From contig NZ_JAFKOK010000004.1 of assembly GCF_017303295.1 (NCBI RefSeq), positions 124,001-188,000 of the forward strand: a DNA stretch of 64,000 nucleotides. Reading direction: 5' to 3'. This DNA is from Rhodobacter sp. NTK016B (GTDB lineage: Bacteria > Pseudomonadota > Alphaproteobacteria > Rhodobacterales > Rhodobacteraceae). Position numbers and translations under genes: made by a program. Below the pieces are notes generated by a model, which did not search any database, was not told where the DNA came from, and saw only the letters and a list, made by a program, of their open reading frames with translations. This document shows positions 1 to 9,296 of this stretch, one piece after another (positions within the stretch are counted from its first letter, which is position 1; each line of letters begins with the position of its first letter).

Positions 1-1
1 G

Positions 2-817
2 ATGACGGACGCAACGAGTGCCCGCGCCGAGGACGCGTCCGCTGCGGTGATCGAGGCGAAGGGTCTCAACCTGACCTTCGAGACGAATGACGGGCCGGTT
101 CACGCGCTCAAGGACGTGGATCTCACGATCCGAAAAGGCGAGTTCGTCAGTTTCATCGGCCCCTCGGGCTGCGGCAAGACCACGTTCCTGCGCACCATCG
201 CGGATCTGGAATCGCCCACGGGCGGCACGCTGAGCGTGAACGGCATGACGCCCGAAGAGGCCCGCAAGGCGCGCGCTTACGGCTATGTCTTTCAGGCCGC
301 CGGGCTTTATCCGTGGCGCACGATCGAGGCCAATGTGCGCCTGCCGCTCGAGATCATGGGCTATACCCGGCAGGATCAGGCTGCGCGGGTGCGCGAGGTT
401 CTGGAACTGGTCGAATTGTCAGGGTTCGAGAAGAAATTCCCGTGGCAATTGTCGGGGGGGATGCAGCAGCGCGCCTCGATCGCGCGGGCGCTGGCGTTCG
501 ACGCCGACATCCTGCTGATGGACGAGCCGTTCGGGGCGCTCGATGAGATCGTGCGCGACCGCCTGAACGAGGAATTGCTGAAGCTCTGGGCGCGCACGCA
601 TAAGACCATCGGCTTCGTCACACACTCGATCCCCGAGGCGGTCTATCTGTCCACCAAGATCGTGGTGATGAGCCCGCGTCCGGGGCGGATCACCGATGTG
701 ATCCAATCGACCCTGCCCGCCGAGCGGCCGCTCGACATCCGCGACAGCCCGGAATTCATCGCCATCGCCCACCGCGTCCGCGAAGGACTGCGCGCGGGCT
801 ATGAGGACAATGTCTGA
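2..817 (+). CDS. ABC transporter ATP-binding protein, NitT/TauT (NMT1/THI5-linked) type
   Basis: Cytoplasmic ATPase that would power the importer encoded by the next three genes. Visible motifs: Walker A GPSGCGKTT (residues 53-61), Q-loop Gln at 98, signature LSGGMQQ (150-156), Walker B LLMDEP (171-176) and switch His 208. Length (271 aa) and the signature are typical of the SsuB/TauB/ThiZ group. The ATG lies at the second base of the window, so the upstream signal cannot be seen and a more upstream start is possible. The gene ends 3 nt before the first permease. The substrate cannot be read from the ATPase; the binding protein at 2919 gives the family. Family assignment is firm, substrate unknown. 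Confidence 0.93.
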   Translation: MTDATSARAEDASAAVIEAKGLNLTFETNDGPVHALKDVDLTIRKGEFVSFIGPSGCGKTTFLRTIADLESPTGGTLSVNGMTPEEARKARAYGYVFQAAGLYPWRTIEANVRLPLEIMGYTRQDQAARVREVLELVELSGFEKKFPWQLSGGMQQRASIARALAFDADILLMDEPFGALDEIVRDRLNEELLKLWARTHKTIGFVTHSIPEAVYLSTKIVVMSPRPGRITDVIQSTLPAERPLDIRDSPEFIAIAHRVREGLRAGYEDNV

Positions 818-820
818 GCC

Positions 821-1768
821 ATGCGCAACAGGTTTCCGGCTCTTGGCCCCGTCCTTGTCGTCGTCGCGGTGATCCTTGCGATCTGGTATGTCGCCGTGAT
901 CCCGATGAATGCGAAATGGGAATACGATCAGGCCGCGCGCAACGGGCGCGAGCTGGGTTTTGGCGAGATGGTCGCGCTGACCATGGCGCAGGATCGTCCC
1001 GTTCTGCCTGCGCCGCATCAGGTGGTGATCGGCGTCTATGAGCAAACCGTGGGCTGCGATGCCGTCGGGCGCCGGATGTGCCGCGCGACCACGCCGCTGA
1101 CGCTGCAGGGCTTCGGCGAACGGATCACGGCGTCCTTCACCTCGAACCGCAGCCTGATCTACCATGCCGGCATCACGCTGAGCGCGACGCTTCTGGGCTT
1201 CCTGATCGGCACCGGCGGCGGGATTCTTCTGGCCATCGGTATCGTCTATAACCGGGCGGCCGATGCCTCGGTCATGCCCTGGGCGATTGCCAGCCAGACG
1301 ATTCCGATCATCGCGCTGGCGCCGATGATCATCGTGGTGCTCAATTCCATCGGCATTTCGGGGCTCATCCCCAAGGCGATCATCGCCGCCTATCTCAGCT
1401 TCTTCCCGGTCGTCGTCGGCATGGTGAAGGGGCTTCGGGCGCCCGACGCTATGCAACTCGACCTGATGAAGACCTATTCCGCCGCGGGGCGTGATGTCTT
1501 CGCCAAGCTTCGGCTGCCGATGTCGATGCCCTATCTCTTCGCCTCGCTGAAAATCGGGATCGCGGCGGCACTGGTCGGCACCATCGTCGGCGAATTGCCG
1601 GTGCAGCAGGGCGGGCTGGGTGTCCGGCTGCTCTCGGGCAGCTATTACGGCCAGACGATCCAGATCTGGGCCGCGCTTCTGGTCGCGGCGATTCTGGCCG
1701 CGGGCCTTGTGGGGATCGTCGGCATGATCGAGCGGCGGGTGCTCAAGCGGATGGGGATGGCGGCATGA
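821..1768 (+). CDS. ABC transporter permease with large N-terminal periplasmic insert
   Basis: Inner-membrane permease (315 aa) of the same importer. The N-terminal membrane segment (about residues 9-27) is followed by about 80 residues of likely periplasmic sequence carrying two cysteines (in GCDAVGRRMCRATT). The usual BPD_transp_1 permease core follows, with the coupling-helix region near KTYSAAGRDVFAKLRLP. Most NitT/TauT permeases are about 250-260 aa and lack this insert. The two Cys are close enough to form a periplasmic disulfide, which is inference. It overlaps the second permease by 4 nt (ATGA at 1765), pointing to translational coupling and a hetero-permease. Confidence 0.9.
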   Translation: MRNRFPALGPVLVVVAVILAIWYVAVIPMNAKWEYDQAARNGRELGFGEMVALTMAQDRPVLPAPHQVVIGVYEQTVGCDAVGRRMCRATTPLTLQGFGERITASFTSNRSLIYHAGITLSATLLGFLIGTGGGILLAIGIVYNRAADASVMPWAIASQTIPIIALAPMIIVVLNSIGISGLIPKAIIAAYLSFFPVVVGMVKGLRAPDAMQLDLMKTYSAAGRDVFAKLRLPMSMPYLFASLKIGIAAALVGTIVGELPVQQGGLGVRLLSGSYYGQTIQIWAALLVAAILAAGLVGIVGMIERRVLKRMGMAA

Positions 1769-2874
1769 ACGGGCTTTTCGCAATCGGCGGCGCCTATCTG
1801 CGGGTGCTGTTCTCTCTGGCCGTTCTTCTGACTTGCTGGCTTGAGCGCGGGGCAGGGGCGCAGCCCACCGATCTGGTCTGCTGGGTTCTGGTCGGTGCTG
1901 CGGTGCTGACATGGCTGTTCGACGAGGTTCCGGCGGGCGCGGCGCGCGCACTGCTGACCCTGTTGCTGGGCGTGGCGCTGTTTTTCGCGGGGCTGGAACT
2001 GGCCGTCGCGCAGACGGGCGGCGAGGGCGATGCGTTCTGGGCGGCCTTCGCGGCGGTCTGGCTGGGCGCTTGGGTGCTGGTGGCCTTCGTGGCCGAGCAG
2101 CCCGGCAAATCGGGCCTGTCGGCGCTGATCGCGCCGCTGCTGTTCGGCGTGACCATCCTGTGGGCGTGGGAGACGGCGGTGCATGGCCTCGGCGTGCCGC
2201 GCGTGATCCTGCCCGCGCCCAGCGAGATCGCCGGGCGGCTGGCAAGCTCGACCGACACGCTGTGGACCGATCTGGTGCAGACGTTCGGGCGCGGCGCGTT
2301 GTCGGGCTTCGTGATCGGCTGCGGCTCGGCCTTCCTGTTCGCGCTGGTGGTCGACCGCTATGCCTTCCTGCGCCGGGGGCTTTTGCCGGTCGGCAACTTT
2401 CTGGCCGCGCTGCCGATCATCGGTACGGCGCCGATCTTCGTGATGTGGTTCGGCTTCGACTGGCCTTCGAAAGCGGCGGTCGTGGTGGCGATGGTGTTCT
2501 TCCCGATGCTGGTCAACACGGTGCAGGGGCTGGCCGCAACCGACAGCATGCAGCGCGACCTGATGCGCACCTATTCGGCCAGCTGGTGGCAGACGCTGAT
2601 CCGCCTGCGGCTTCCGGCGGCGATGCCGTTCGTTTTCAACGGGCTGAAAATTTGTGCGACGCTGGCCCTGATCGGGGCGATCGTGGCCGAGTTCTTCGGC
2701 TCGCCCACCTATGGGATGGGCTTCCGCATTTCCACCGAGGTCGGGCGCTTGCAGCTTCCGATGGTGTGGGCAGAAATCGCCGTAGCCGCGGCCCTCGGGT
2801 CGGCATTCTATGGCGTCTGGGCTCTGCTCGAACGGCGGGTGACCTTCTGGCACCCCTCGCAGCGCGGCAGATAA
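1765..2874 (+). CDS. ABC transporter permease with extra N-terminal membrane segments
   Basis: Second permease (369 aa) of the importer. About 130 N-terminal residues form some four additional hydrophobic helices before the conventional permease core, which begins near residue 120 and carries the coupling motif RTYSASWWQTLIRLRLPAAMP. Its layout differs from its partner (extra helices instead of a soluble insert), so the transporter is predicted to be an asymmetric heterodimer. It starts inside the stop of the first permease and is followed 44 nt later by the binding-protein gene. Function as permease is secure; the role of the N-terminal extension is unknown. Confidence 0.9.
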   Translation: MNGLFAIGGAYLRVLFSLAVLLTCWLERGAGAQPTDLVCWVLVGAAVLTWLFDEVPAGAARALLTLLLGVALFFAGLELAVAQTGGEGDAFWAAFAAVWLGAWVLVAFVAEQPGKSGLSALIAPLLFGVTILWAWETAVHGLGVPRVILPAPSEIAGRLASSTDTLWTDLVQTFGRGALSGFVIGCGSAFLFALVVDRYAFLRRGLLPVGNFLAALPIIGTAPIFVMWFGFDWPSKAAVVVAMVFFPMLVNTVQGLAATDSMQRDLMRTYSASWWQTLIRLRLPAAMPFVFNGLKICATLALIGAIVAEFFGSPTYGMGFRISTEVGRLQLPMVWAEIAVAAALGSAFYGVWALLERRVTFWHPSQRGR

Positions 2875-2918
2875 TACCGACCCCACGAAGGGGACGGACA
2901 ACAAGGAGGTTGATAACC

Positions 2919-3911
2919 ATGAAAAAGATTACCCTCGCCGGTTTCGCATCGGCCCTCGCTCTGACCGCCGGCATGGCGCAGGCGCAGGACGCGGTGACGC
3001 TTCAGCTGAAATGGGTCACGCAGGCGCAGTTCGCGGGCTACTACGTGGCGCTTGAGAACGGCTATTACGACGAAGCCGGGCTCGACGTGACGATCCTGCC
3101 GGGCGGCCCAGACATCGCACCGGTTCAGGTGCTGATGGGCGGCGGCGCCGATGTCATGGTCGACTGGATGCCCTCGGCGCTCGCCGCGCGCGAGCAGGGC
3201 GCGCCGGTGGTCAATATCGCCCAGCCTTTCACGCGCTCGGGGATGATGCTGACCTGTCTGGCCGAATCGGGCATCACTTCGCCCGATGACTTCCCGGGCC
3301 GCACGCTGGGCGTCTGGTTCTTCGGCAACGAATACCCGTTCCTGTCGTGGATGGCGCATCTGGGCATCCCGACCGAGGGCGGCGAGGACGGTGTCGAGGT
3401 CCTGCGTCAGGGCTTCAACGTCGATCCGCTGCTGCAAGGTCAGGCCGATTGCATCTCGACCATGACCTACAACGAATACTGGCAGGTCATCGACGCGGGA
3501 ATCACCGAGGATCAGCTGATCACCTTCAAATACGAGGATCAGGGCGTCGCGACGCTGGAAGACGGTCTTTATGTGCTTGAGGACAATCTCGAAGATCCGG
3601 ACTTCGTCGACCGCATGGCGCGCTTCGTGGCTGCGTCGATGCGCGGCTGGGAATGGGCGGCCGAGAATCCCGAGGAAGCGGCCGAGATCGTGCTCGACAA
3701 CGACCAGACCGGCGCTCAGACGCTTGAGCATCAGGTCCGCATGATGGGCGAGGTCGCGCTGCTGACCGAAGGCTCGACCGGCGCTCTGGACGTCGATGCC
3801 TATGAGCGCACCGTGGCAACGCTGCTGGGCGGCGGTTCGGACCCGGTGATCACCGCCGAGCCCGAAGGCGCATGGACCCATGCTGTCACGGATGCCATGA
3901 ACGCCGAGTGA
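2919..3911 (+). CDS. ABC transporter substrate-binding protein, NMT1/THI5-like
   Basis: Periplasmic binding protein of 330 aa. The ATG at 2919 is preceded by AAGGAGGT (2903-2910), an almost ideal ribosome site, and opens a clear signal peptide ending AQA about residue 22. The mature protein begins with the pattern LQLKWVTQAQFAGYYVALENGYY, typical of NMT1/THI5-like proteins that bind thiamine-precursor pyrimidines, riboflavin or other heterocycles. An open frame continues far upstream of 2919, but that part overlaps the permease out of frame. The strong ribosome site would favour excess binding protein over the membrane subunits. The ligand cannot be assigned from sequence alone. A hairpin terminator follows at 3941. 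Confidence 0.92.
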   Translation: MKKITLAGFASALALTAGMAQAQDAVTLQLKWVTQAQFAGYYVALENGYYDEAGLDVTILPGGPDIAPVQVLMGGGADVMVDWMPSALAAREQGAPVVNIAQPFTRSGMMLTCLAESGITSPDDFPGRTLGVWFFGNEYPFLSWMAHLGIPTEGGEDGVEVLRQGFNVDPLLQGQADCISTMTYNEYWQVIDAGITEDQLITFKYEDQGVATLEDGLYVLEDNLEDPDFVDRMARFVAASMRGWEWAAENPEEAAEIVLDNDQTGAQTLEHQVRMMGEVALLTEGSTGALDVDAYERTVATLLGGGSDPVITAEPEGAWTHAVTDAMNAE

Positions 3912-3940
3912 GGCTTTCGTGCATCACCGTTGCAAGACGA

Positions 3941-3972
3941 CCGGGGCCCCGCGCGGGCCCCGGATTTTTTTT
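3941..3972 (+). terminator. Rho-independent terminator of the NMT1-type ABC operon
   Basis: Perfect 9-bp stem CCGGGGCCC / GGGCCCCGG (3941-3949 with 3955-3963), 5-nt loop, followed directly by A and eight T (3964-3972). It sits 30 nt after the binding-protein stop. Confidence 0.92.
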
Positions 3973-4168
3973 GCGCCGGGGTCCTGTGTGAGATTCGGGC
4001 GGCAAGGTGGCCGAAACACTGACAAACAAAAGGGCGTTAACCCATGAATCGGTGCACCCCTTGTGTGCAGTTCGATGGTCAAGCGCAAAATCCGGTGTCG
4101 CGTGCAAAGAATCGCGTTGACCATCCATGCCGATTTGCTGCAAGTTGTATGGGCCGACAACAGGGCCA

Positions 4169-4178
4169 CTATATATAG
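4169..4178. promoter_or_regulatory. NrdR-box-like operator upstream of nrdJ
   Basis: CTATATATAG is a perfect match to the core of the NrdR box consensus (CwAtATaTwG). NrdR represses ribonucleotide reductase genes across bacteria. A degenerate second palindrome, CTGCAAGTTG at 4138-4147, lies exactly 31 nt upstream centre to centre, the usual three-turn spacing of paired NrdR boxes. The core match is seen directly; regulation by NrdR is inferred from the family. Confidence 0.65.
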
Positions 4179-4364
4179 TAAGGCTCGCCGAGGCAGGGAC
4201 AGACCGAGCAGAATCGCACAAACCAACGAGGAATCGTGGTGGTCGGCGCGCATCCGAGCGCGCCGAGCGAGACACTTATGGCGAGAGTTCCAGCCGACCG
4301 CGGGCGCGTTCGTGCCGCAGTCCCTGTTGTCACTATCATTCTTAGGACACAGGGGACCGGGCCT

Positions 4365-7300
4365 ATGAAAATCGAGCGCAAGTTTACGACCGAAGGTAAA
4401 GAGGCCTACGCGGCTCTCGCCTTTACGACCACGGTGTCGGAGATTCGCAATCCCGACGGCAAGATCGTGTTCCGCAACGATCAGGTCGAAGTCCCGCAGG
4501 GCTGGTCGCAGGTTGCGTCGGACGTCATCGCCCAGAAATATTTCCGCAAGGCCGGTGTCCCCGCCCGCCTGAAAAAGGTCTCGGAAAAGGGTGTGCCCGA
4601 ATTCCTGTGGCGCTCGGTCCCCGACGAGAAAGCCCTGGCCGAGCTGCCCGAAGACGAGCGTTTCATCGGCGAAACCTCGGCCCGGCAGGTCTTTGACCGT
4701 CTCGCCGGCGCCTGGGCCTATTGGGGCTGGAAGGGCGGCTATTTCACCACCGAAGCCGATGCGCAGGCCTATTTCGACGAGATGCGCGTGATGCTTGCGC
4801 GTCAGATGGCCGCGCCGAACTCGCCGCAATGGTTCAACACCGGCCTGCACTGGGCTTACGGCATCGATGGCCCGTCGCAGGGGCATTACTACGTCGACCC
4901 GTTCACCCATAAGCTGGTGAAGTCGAAATCCTCGTATGAGCACCCGCAGCCCCATGCCTGCTTCATCCAGTCCGTCAGCGACGATCTGGTGAACGAGGGC
5001 GGGATCATGGACCTGTGGGTCCGCGAGGCGCGGCTGTTCAAATACGGCTCGGGCACCGGGACCAACTTCTCGAGCCTGCGCGCCGAGGGCGAGAACCTGT
5101 CGGGCGGCGGCCGTTCGTCGGGCCTGATGGGCTTCCTGAAAATCGGCGACCGCGCGGCGGGCGCGATCAAGTCGGGCGGCACCACGCGCCGTGCGGCGAA
5201 GATGGTGATCTGCGACATGGATCACCCCGATATCGAACAATTCATCAACTGGAAGGTCATCGAAGAGCAGAAAGTGGCCTCGCTGGTCGCCGGCTCGAAA
5301 GCGCATGAAGCGCGCCTGAACGAGATCTTCGAAGCGATCCGTACCTGGGACGGCTCGTCGGAAGACGCGGTCGATCCGGCGAAGAACCCGACGCTGAAAG
5401 CGGCGATCCGCTCGGCCAAGAAGGCGATGATCCCCGACACCTATACCAACCGGGTGCTGCAATACGCCCGTCAGGGGTACACCTCGATCGAATTCCCGAC
5501 CTACGACACCGACTGGGATTCGGAAGCCTATGTCTCGGTCTCGGGCCAGAACTCGAACAACTCGGTTCGCGTCACCGATGCATTCCTGAAAGCCGTCAAG
5601 GAAGACGCCCCGTGGGAGCTTCTGCGCCGCACCGACGGCAAGGTCGCCAAGACCGTCTCGGCGCGCGAACTCTGGGATCAGGTCGGCCACGCCGCCTGGG
5701 CCTGCGCCGATCCGGGCATCCAGTTCCACGACACCGTCAACGCCTGGCATACCTGCCCGGAAGACGGGGCTATCCGCGGCTCGAACCCGTGCTCGGAATA
5801 CATGTTCCTCGATGACACGGCCTGCAACCTGGCCTCGATGAACCTGCTGAAATTCTTCGACGGGCAGAAATTCGACGCCGAGGGCTATGTCCACGCCTCG
5901 CGTCTGTGGACCATCACGCTGGAAATCTCGGTGATGATGGCGCAGTTCCCGTCGAAAGAGATCGCGCAGCGTTCCTATGATTACCGCACGTTGGGTCTGG
6001 GCTATGCCAATATCGGCGGCCTGCTGATGAATATGGGTTTTGGCTATGACAGCGACGAAGGCCGCGCCCTTGCCGGTGCCCTGACCGCGATCATGACCGG
6101 CGTGAGCTATGCCACCTCGGCCGAAATGGCTGCCGAACTGGGCGCGTTCCCGGGCTACGAGCGCAACAGCGCCCATATGCTGCGCGTGATCCGCAACCAC
6201 CGCCGCGCGGCCCATGGCCTGACCGATTTCGAAGCGGTCAATGTCACGCCCGTTCTTCTCGACGCGGCCAATTGCCCCGATGCCTCGCTGGTCGCTCTGG
6301 CGCGTACGGCCTGGGACGAGGCGCTGTCGCTGGGCGAACAGCACGGCTACCGTAACGCACAGGCCACCGTCATCGCGCCCACCGGCACGATCGGTCTGGT
6401 CATGGATTGCGACACGACCGGCATCGAGCCCGATTTCGCGCTGGTGAAGTTCAAGAAACTGGCCGGTGGCGGCTATTTCAAGATCATCAACCAGTCGGTC
6501 CCCGCCGCGCTGACGAAACTGGGCTACAAGCCCAGCCAGATCGAGGAAATCGTCGCCTATGCCGTGGGCCATGGCACGATCGGTCAGGCGCCGGGCATCA
6601 ACCACACCGCGCTGATCGGCCACGGTTTCGGCCCCGCCGAGATCAAGAAGGTCGAAACCGCGCTGGCCACCGCCTTCGACATCCGTTTCGTCTTCAACCA
6701 GTGGACGCTGGGCGAGGAATTCTGCCGCGAGACGCTGGGCATTCCGCAAGCCAAGCTGAACGATCCGTCCTTCGACCTGCTCAAGCATCTGGGCTTCACC
6801 AAGGCGCAGGTCGAAGCGGCCAACGATCATGTGCTGGGCACGATGACGCTGGAAGGCGCGCCGCATCTGAAGCCCGAGCATTACTCGATCTTCGATTGCG
6901 CCAATGCCTGCGGCAAGAAGGGCAAGCGTTACCTGTCGGTCGACAGCCACATCCGCATGATGGCCGCCGCGCAATCGTTTATCTCGGGCGCGATCTCCAA
7001 GACGATCAACATGCCGAACACGGCCTCGATCGACGAGACGCTCGCCGCTTATGAGCTGTCGTGGTCGCTGGGCATCAAGGCCAACGCACTCTACCGCGAC
7101 GGCTCGAAACTGTCGCAACCGCTGGCCTCGGCGCTGATCGAGGATGACGAGGAAGCTGAAGAGATCCTGCAATCGGGCTCGATCCAGGAAAAAGCGGCGG
7201 TGATCGCCGAGAAGATCGTCGAGAAGGTGATCGTCAAGGAAATCGCCCGGGGCCGCGAAAAACTGCCCGAGCGCCGCAAGGGCTATACCCAGAAGGCGAT

Positions 7301-8072
7301 CGTCGGCGGCCACAAGGTCTATCTGCGCACCGGCGAATACGGCGACGGGCGTCTGGGCGAGATCTTCATCGACATGCACAAGGAAGGCGCGGGCTTCCGG
7401 GCGATGATGAACAACTTCGCCATCGCGGTCTCGGTCGGCCTGCAATACGGCGTGCCGCTGGAGGAATTCGTCGACGCCTTCACTTTCACCCGGTTCGAAC
7501 CGGCGGGCATGGTGCAGGGTAACGAGGCGATCAAGAACGCGACCTCGATCCTCGATTACATCTTCCGCGAACTGGCGATCTCGTATCTCGACCGCACGGA
7601 TCTGGCGCATGTGAAACCCTCGGGCGCGTCGTTCGACGATCTCGGTTCGGGCGACAAGGAAGGCCAGAAGAACGTGAGCCCGGTCTCGGACGACGCGGCC
7701 TCGCGCGGGCTGGAAGTGCTGCGCCAGATCTCGTCGACGGGCTATCTGCGCAAGCGCCTGCCGCAGGAGCTGGTGGTACTGCAGGGCGGCTCGTCGACGG
7801 TGAGCACCGTGTCGTCGGTCCAGCCCGTGGCGCGGACGGCGGATGGGTCGGCCGCCCCGCAACCTATCCCGCCGCTGGGCGGCGTCTCGGTCGGCGCGCG
7901 CTCGGAAACCTCGGTCGAGGCGGTCAGCGCGATGGGCATGGACGCCCGCACCAAGGCCAAGATGCAGGGCTATGAAGGCGATCCCTGCGGCGAATGCGGC
8001 AATTACACGCTGGTTCGCAACGGTACCTGCATGAAATGCAACACCTGCGGCTCGACCTCGGGCTGCAGCTGA
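4365..8072 (+). CDS. nrdJ: Vitamin B12-dependent (class II) ribonucleotide reductase
   Basis: Cytoplasmic enzyme reducing ribonucleotides to deoxyribonucleotides with adenosylcobalamin, independent of oxygen. The chosen ATG at 4365 ([12 protein letters not shown]) gives 1235 aa; the frame is open further upstream but those residues do not look coding, and AGGGGAC lies just before this ATG. The active-site NPCSE region and the early Cys in PHACFIQS are visible, and the C-terminus carries a Cys-rich tail (CGECG...CMKCNTCG) of the kind seen in long NrdJ proteins for reductant relay or metal binding. It is a single-gene unit between a terminator upstream and a hairpin terminator at 8102. A NrdR-like palindrome upstream suggests dNTP-responsive control. 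Confidence 0.96.
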   Translation: MKIERKFTTEGKEAYAALAFTTTVSEIRNPDGKIVFRNDQVEVPQGWSQVASDVIAQKYFRKAGVPARLKKVSEKGVPEFLWRSVPDEKALAELPEDERFIGETSARQVFDRLAGAWAYWGWKGGYFTTEADAQAYFDEMRVMLARQMAAPNSPQWFNTGLHWAYGIDGPSQGHYYVDPFTHKLVKSKSSYEHPQPHACFIQSVSDDLVNEGGIMDLWVREARLFKYGSGTGTNFSSLRAEGENLSGGGRSSGLMGFLKIGDRAAGAIKSGGTTRRAAKMVICDMDHPDIEQFINWKVIEEQKVASLVAGSKAHEARLNEIFEAIRTWDGSSEDAVDPAKNPTLKAAIRSAKKAMIPDTYTNRVLQYARQGYTSIEFPTYDTDWDSEAYVSVSGQNSNNSVRVTDAFLKAVKEDAPWELLRRTDGKVAKTVSARELWDQVGHAAWACADPGIQFHDTVNAWHTCPEDGAIRGSNPCSEYMFLDDTACNLASMNLLKFFDGQKFDAEGYVHASRLWTITLEISVMMAQFPSKEIAQRSYDYRTLGLGYANIGGLLMNMGFGYDSDEGRALAGALTAIMTGVSYATSAEMAAELGAFPGYERNSAHMLRVIRNHRRAAHGLTDFEAVNVTPVLLDAANCPDASLVALARTAWDEALSLGEQHGYRNAQATVIAPTGTIGLVMDCDTTGIEPDFALVKFKKLAGGGYFKIINQSVPAALTKLGYKPSQIEEIVAYAVGHGTIGQAPGINHTALIGHGFGPAEIKKVETALATAFDIRFVFNQWTLGEEFCRETLGIPQAKLNDPSFDLLKHLGFTKAQVEAANDHVLGTMTLEGAPHLKPEHYSIFDCANACGKKGKRYLSVDSHIRMMAAAQSFISGAISKTINMPNTASIDETLAAYELSWSLGIKANALYRDGSKLSQPLASALIEDDEEAEEILQSGSIQEKAAVIAEKIVEKVIVKEIARGREKLPERRKGYTQKAIVGGHKVYLRTGEYGDGRLGEIFIDMHKEGAGFRAMMNNFAIAVSVGLQYGVPLEEFVDAFTFTRFEPAGMVQGNEAIKNATSILDYIFRELAISYLDRTDLAHVKPSGASFDDLGSGDKEGQKNVSPVSDDAASRGLEVLRQISSTGYLRKRLPQELVVLQGGSSTVSTVSSVQPVARTADGSAAPQPIPPLGGVSVGARSETSVEAVSAMGMDARTKAKMQGYEGDPCGECGNYTLVRNGTCMKCNTCGSTSGCS

Positions 8073-8101
8073 TCCGGCGGCCCAAGAGCCGGGGAAGCAC
8101 G

Positions 8102-8130
8102 AAAGGGCCGGGGGAAACCCCGGCCCTTTT
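8102..8130 (+). terminator. Rho-independent terminator of nrdJ
   Basis: AAAGGGCCGGGG pairs with CCCCGGCCCTTT around a short AAA-type loop, and the last T of the stem run into TTTT. It begins 30 nt after the nrdJ stop. Confidence 0.88.
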
Positions 8131-8230
8131 CTGTCGGAGGGCGGGGCGGCGCTCGGCCCCGTCGAGGGGCCTCGCGCCGCGCGGGGCCAGCCCCACGCCC
8201 CGCCGGAGGGGACGCACGCGCCCCCTCCGG

Positions 8231-8344
8231 ACCTCCCCCGTGGATATTTCAGGATTAAAGATGTCTTGCGGGCGCGCATCTTTAATCCCGAAATATCCTC
8301 CGGGGGTGAATTTGCGCAGCAAAGAGGGGGGCGGAAAGCCCCCC
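8231..8344. repeat. Palindromic dispersed repeat, double (inverted) copy
   Basis: Two 22-nt arms (8242-8263 and 8277-8298) are inverted copies with a single mismatch, separated by 13 nt. The right arm continues into TCCGGGGGTGAA, then hairpin TTTGC-GCA-GCAAA (8311-8323) and hairpin GGGGGGC-GGAAA-GCCCCCC (8326-8344). A related half-element lies at 59180-59246. The left flank (8202-8229) also holds a CCGGAGGGG/CCCCTCCGG hairpin, so the site looks like two elements joined head to head. It lies between the convergent nrdJ and peptide-permease genes. Confidence 0.75.
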
Positions 8345-8369
8345 TTGTTCGGTTGACCATTGTGGGCGT

Positions 8370-9296
8370 TCAGCGTCCGCGGATGCGGGGATCGAGGGCG
8401 TCGCGCAAGCCGTCGCCGATATAGTTCACGCTGAGCACAGTGAGCGAGATGAACACGCCCGGCAGCATTGCCCGGCCGGGATATTGCTGCAGGTAGTCGA
8501 TCCCGTCATTCACCAACCGTCCCCATGTCGGAAAATCGGGGGGGAAGCCGAGGCCGAGGAAGCTGAGGGCGCTTTCGGTGATGATCGCGGTGGCGATCAT
8601 CAGCGTGGCCGAGACCATCACCGGCGACAGCACGTTGGGCACGACATGGCGCAGGATCAGCCGTCGTGGCGGGGTGCCGATGGAACGGGCGGCGAGGACG
8701 TATTCGCGTTCTTTCAGCGCCAGCACGTCGCCGCGCACGACCCGCGCAGTCGGCATCCACGAGGTGATGCCGATGGCGGTGACGATGAGCAGGAACATCC
8801 CCGTCTCGACCCCGAAAGCCGACGAGAGCGGCTGGCGGAACAGCATCGACATGACCAGCAGGAGCGGCAGCAGCGGCAGGGCAAGGAACAGGTCGGTCAT
8901 CCGCATCAGCAGCCCGTCGATGCGGCGGAAATAGCCCGCCAGCACCCCGATCCCGGTGCCGATCAGCATCGCCAGCCCCATCGCCACGATCCCCACCGCC
9001 AGCGACACCTGACCGCCCGACATCATCCTAGCCATGATGTCTCGCCCCAGCTGATCGGTGCCAAAGGGATGCGCCCAGCTCATGCCCTGATTGCGCGCGC
9101 GGATGTCGATATAGGTCGCGTCATAGGGCCAGATCAGCGGGCCGATGAAGCAAAACGCGATGATGGCGAGGAAGACGATAGAGCCCAGCAGCGCGCCGCG
9201 ATGGATCTTGAACTGGTCCCAGACGTCCCACCACTGGTTGCGGGGCGGGCGGATCCGGGCGGTATCGGGGGCCGGTGTCGGGGCGGCGTCAGTCAT
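8370..9296 (-). CDS. Oligopeptide-type ABC transporter permease (DppC/OppC family)
   Basis: Inner-membrane permease of 308 aa, last gene of a five-gene minus-strand importer operon. It has the OppC-type N-terminus (a cytoplasmic stretch, then a hydrophobic segment near residues 37-55), the characteristic HPFGTDQLGRDIMARMMSGG segment and the coupling sequence VLAARSIGTPPRRLILRHVVPNVLSP. Its start overlaps the end of the DppB-like gene by 8 nt. With the partner permease it would form the channel for peptides or related solutes; the actual substrate is not readable. Confidence 0.93.
   Translation of the reverse strand: MTDAAPTPAPDTARIRPPRNQWWDVWDQFKIHRGALLGSIVFLAIIAFCFIGPLIWPYDATYIDIRARNQGMSWAHPFGTDQLGRDIMARMMSGGQVSLAVGIVAMGLAMLIGTGIGVLAGYFRRIDGLLMRMTDLFLALPLLPLLLVMSMLFRQPLSSAFGVETGMFLLIVTAIGITSWMPTARVVRGDVLALKEREYVLAARSIGTPPRRLILRHVVPNVLSPVMVSATLMIATAIITESALSFLGLGFPPDFPTWGRLVNDGIDYLQQYPGRAMLPGVFISLTVLSVNYIGDGLRDALDPRIRGR

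Larger units (their letters stand above)
3912..4364. other. Intergenic region before nrdJ
   Basis: 453 nt without a convincing gene. It holds the terminator of the NMT1-type operon (3941-3972), an A/T palindrome resembling a NrdR box (4169-4178) and a leader of about 186 nt from that palindrome to the nrdJ ATG. I looked for cobalamin riboswitch landmarks (a B12 box and a GCCACTG motif) because nrdJ is B12-dependent, and found none. Confidence 0.6.

Noticed and set aside
3973-4364. Possible cobalamin riboswitch before the B12-dependent nrdJ
   Set aside because: No B12 box, no GCCACTG motif and no matching stem set in the leader.
3924-8360. A 1478-codon open frame antisense to nrdJ
   Set aside because: It mirrors nrdJ codon by codon, is very rich in Arg, His and Asp, and shows no family motif. 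In GC-rich genes the antisense frame is often open.
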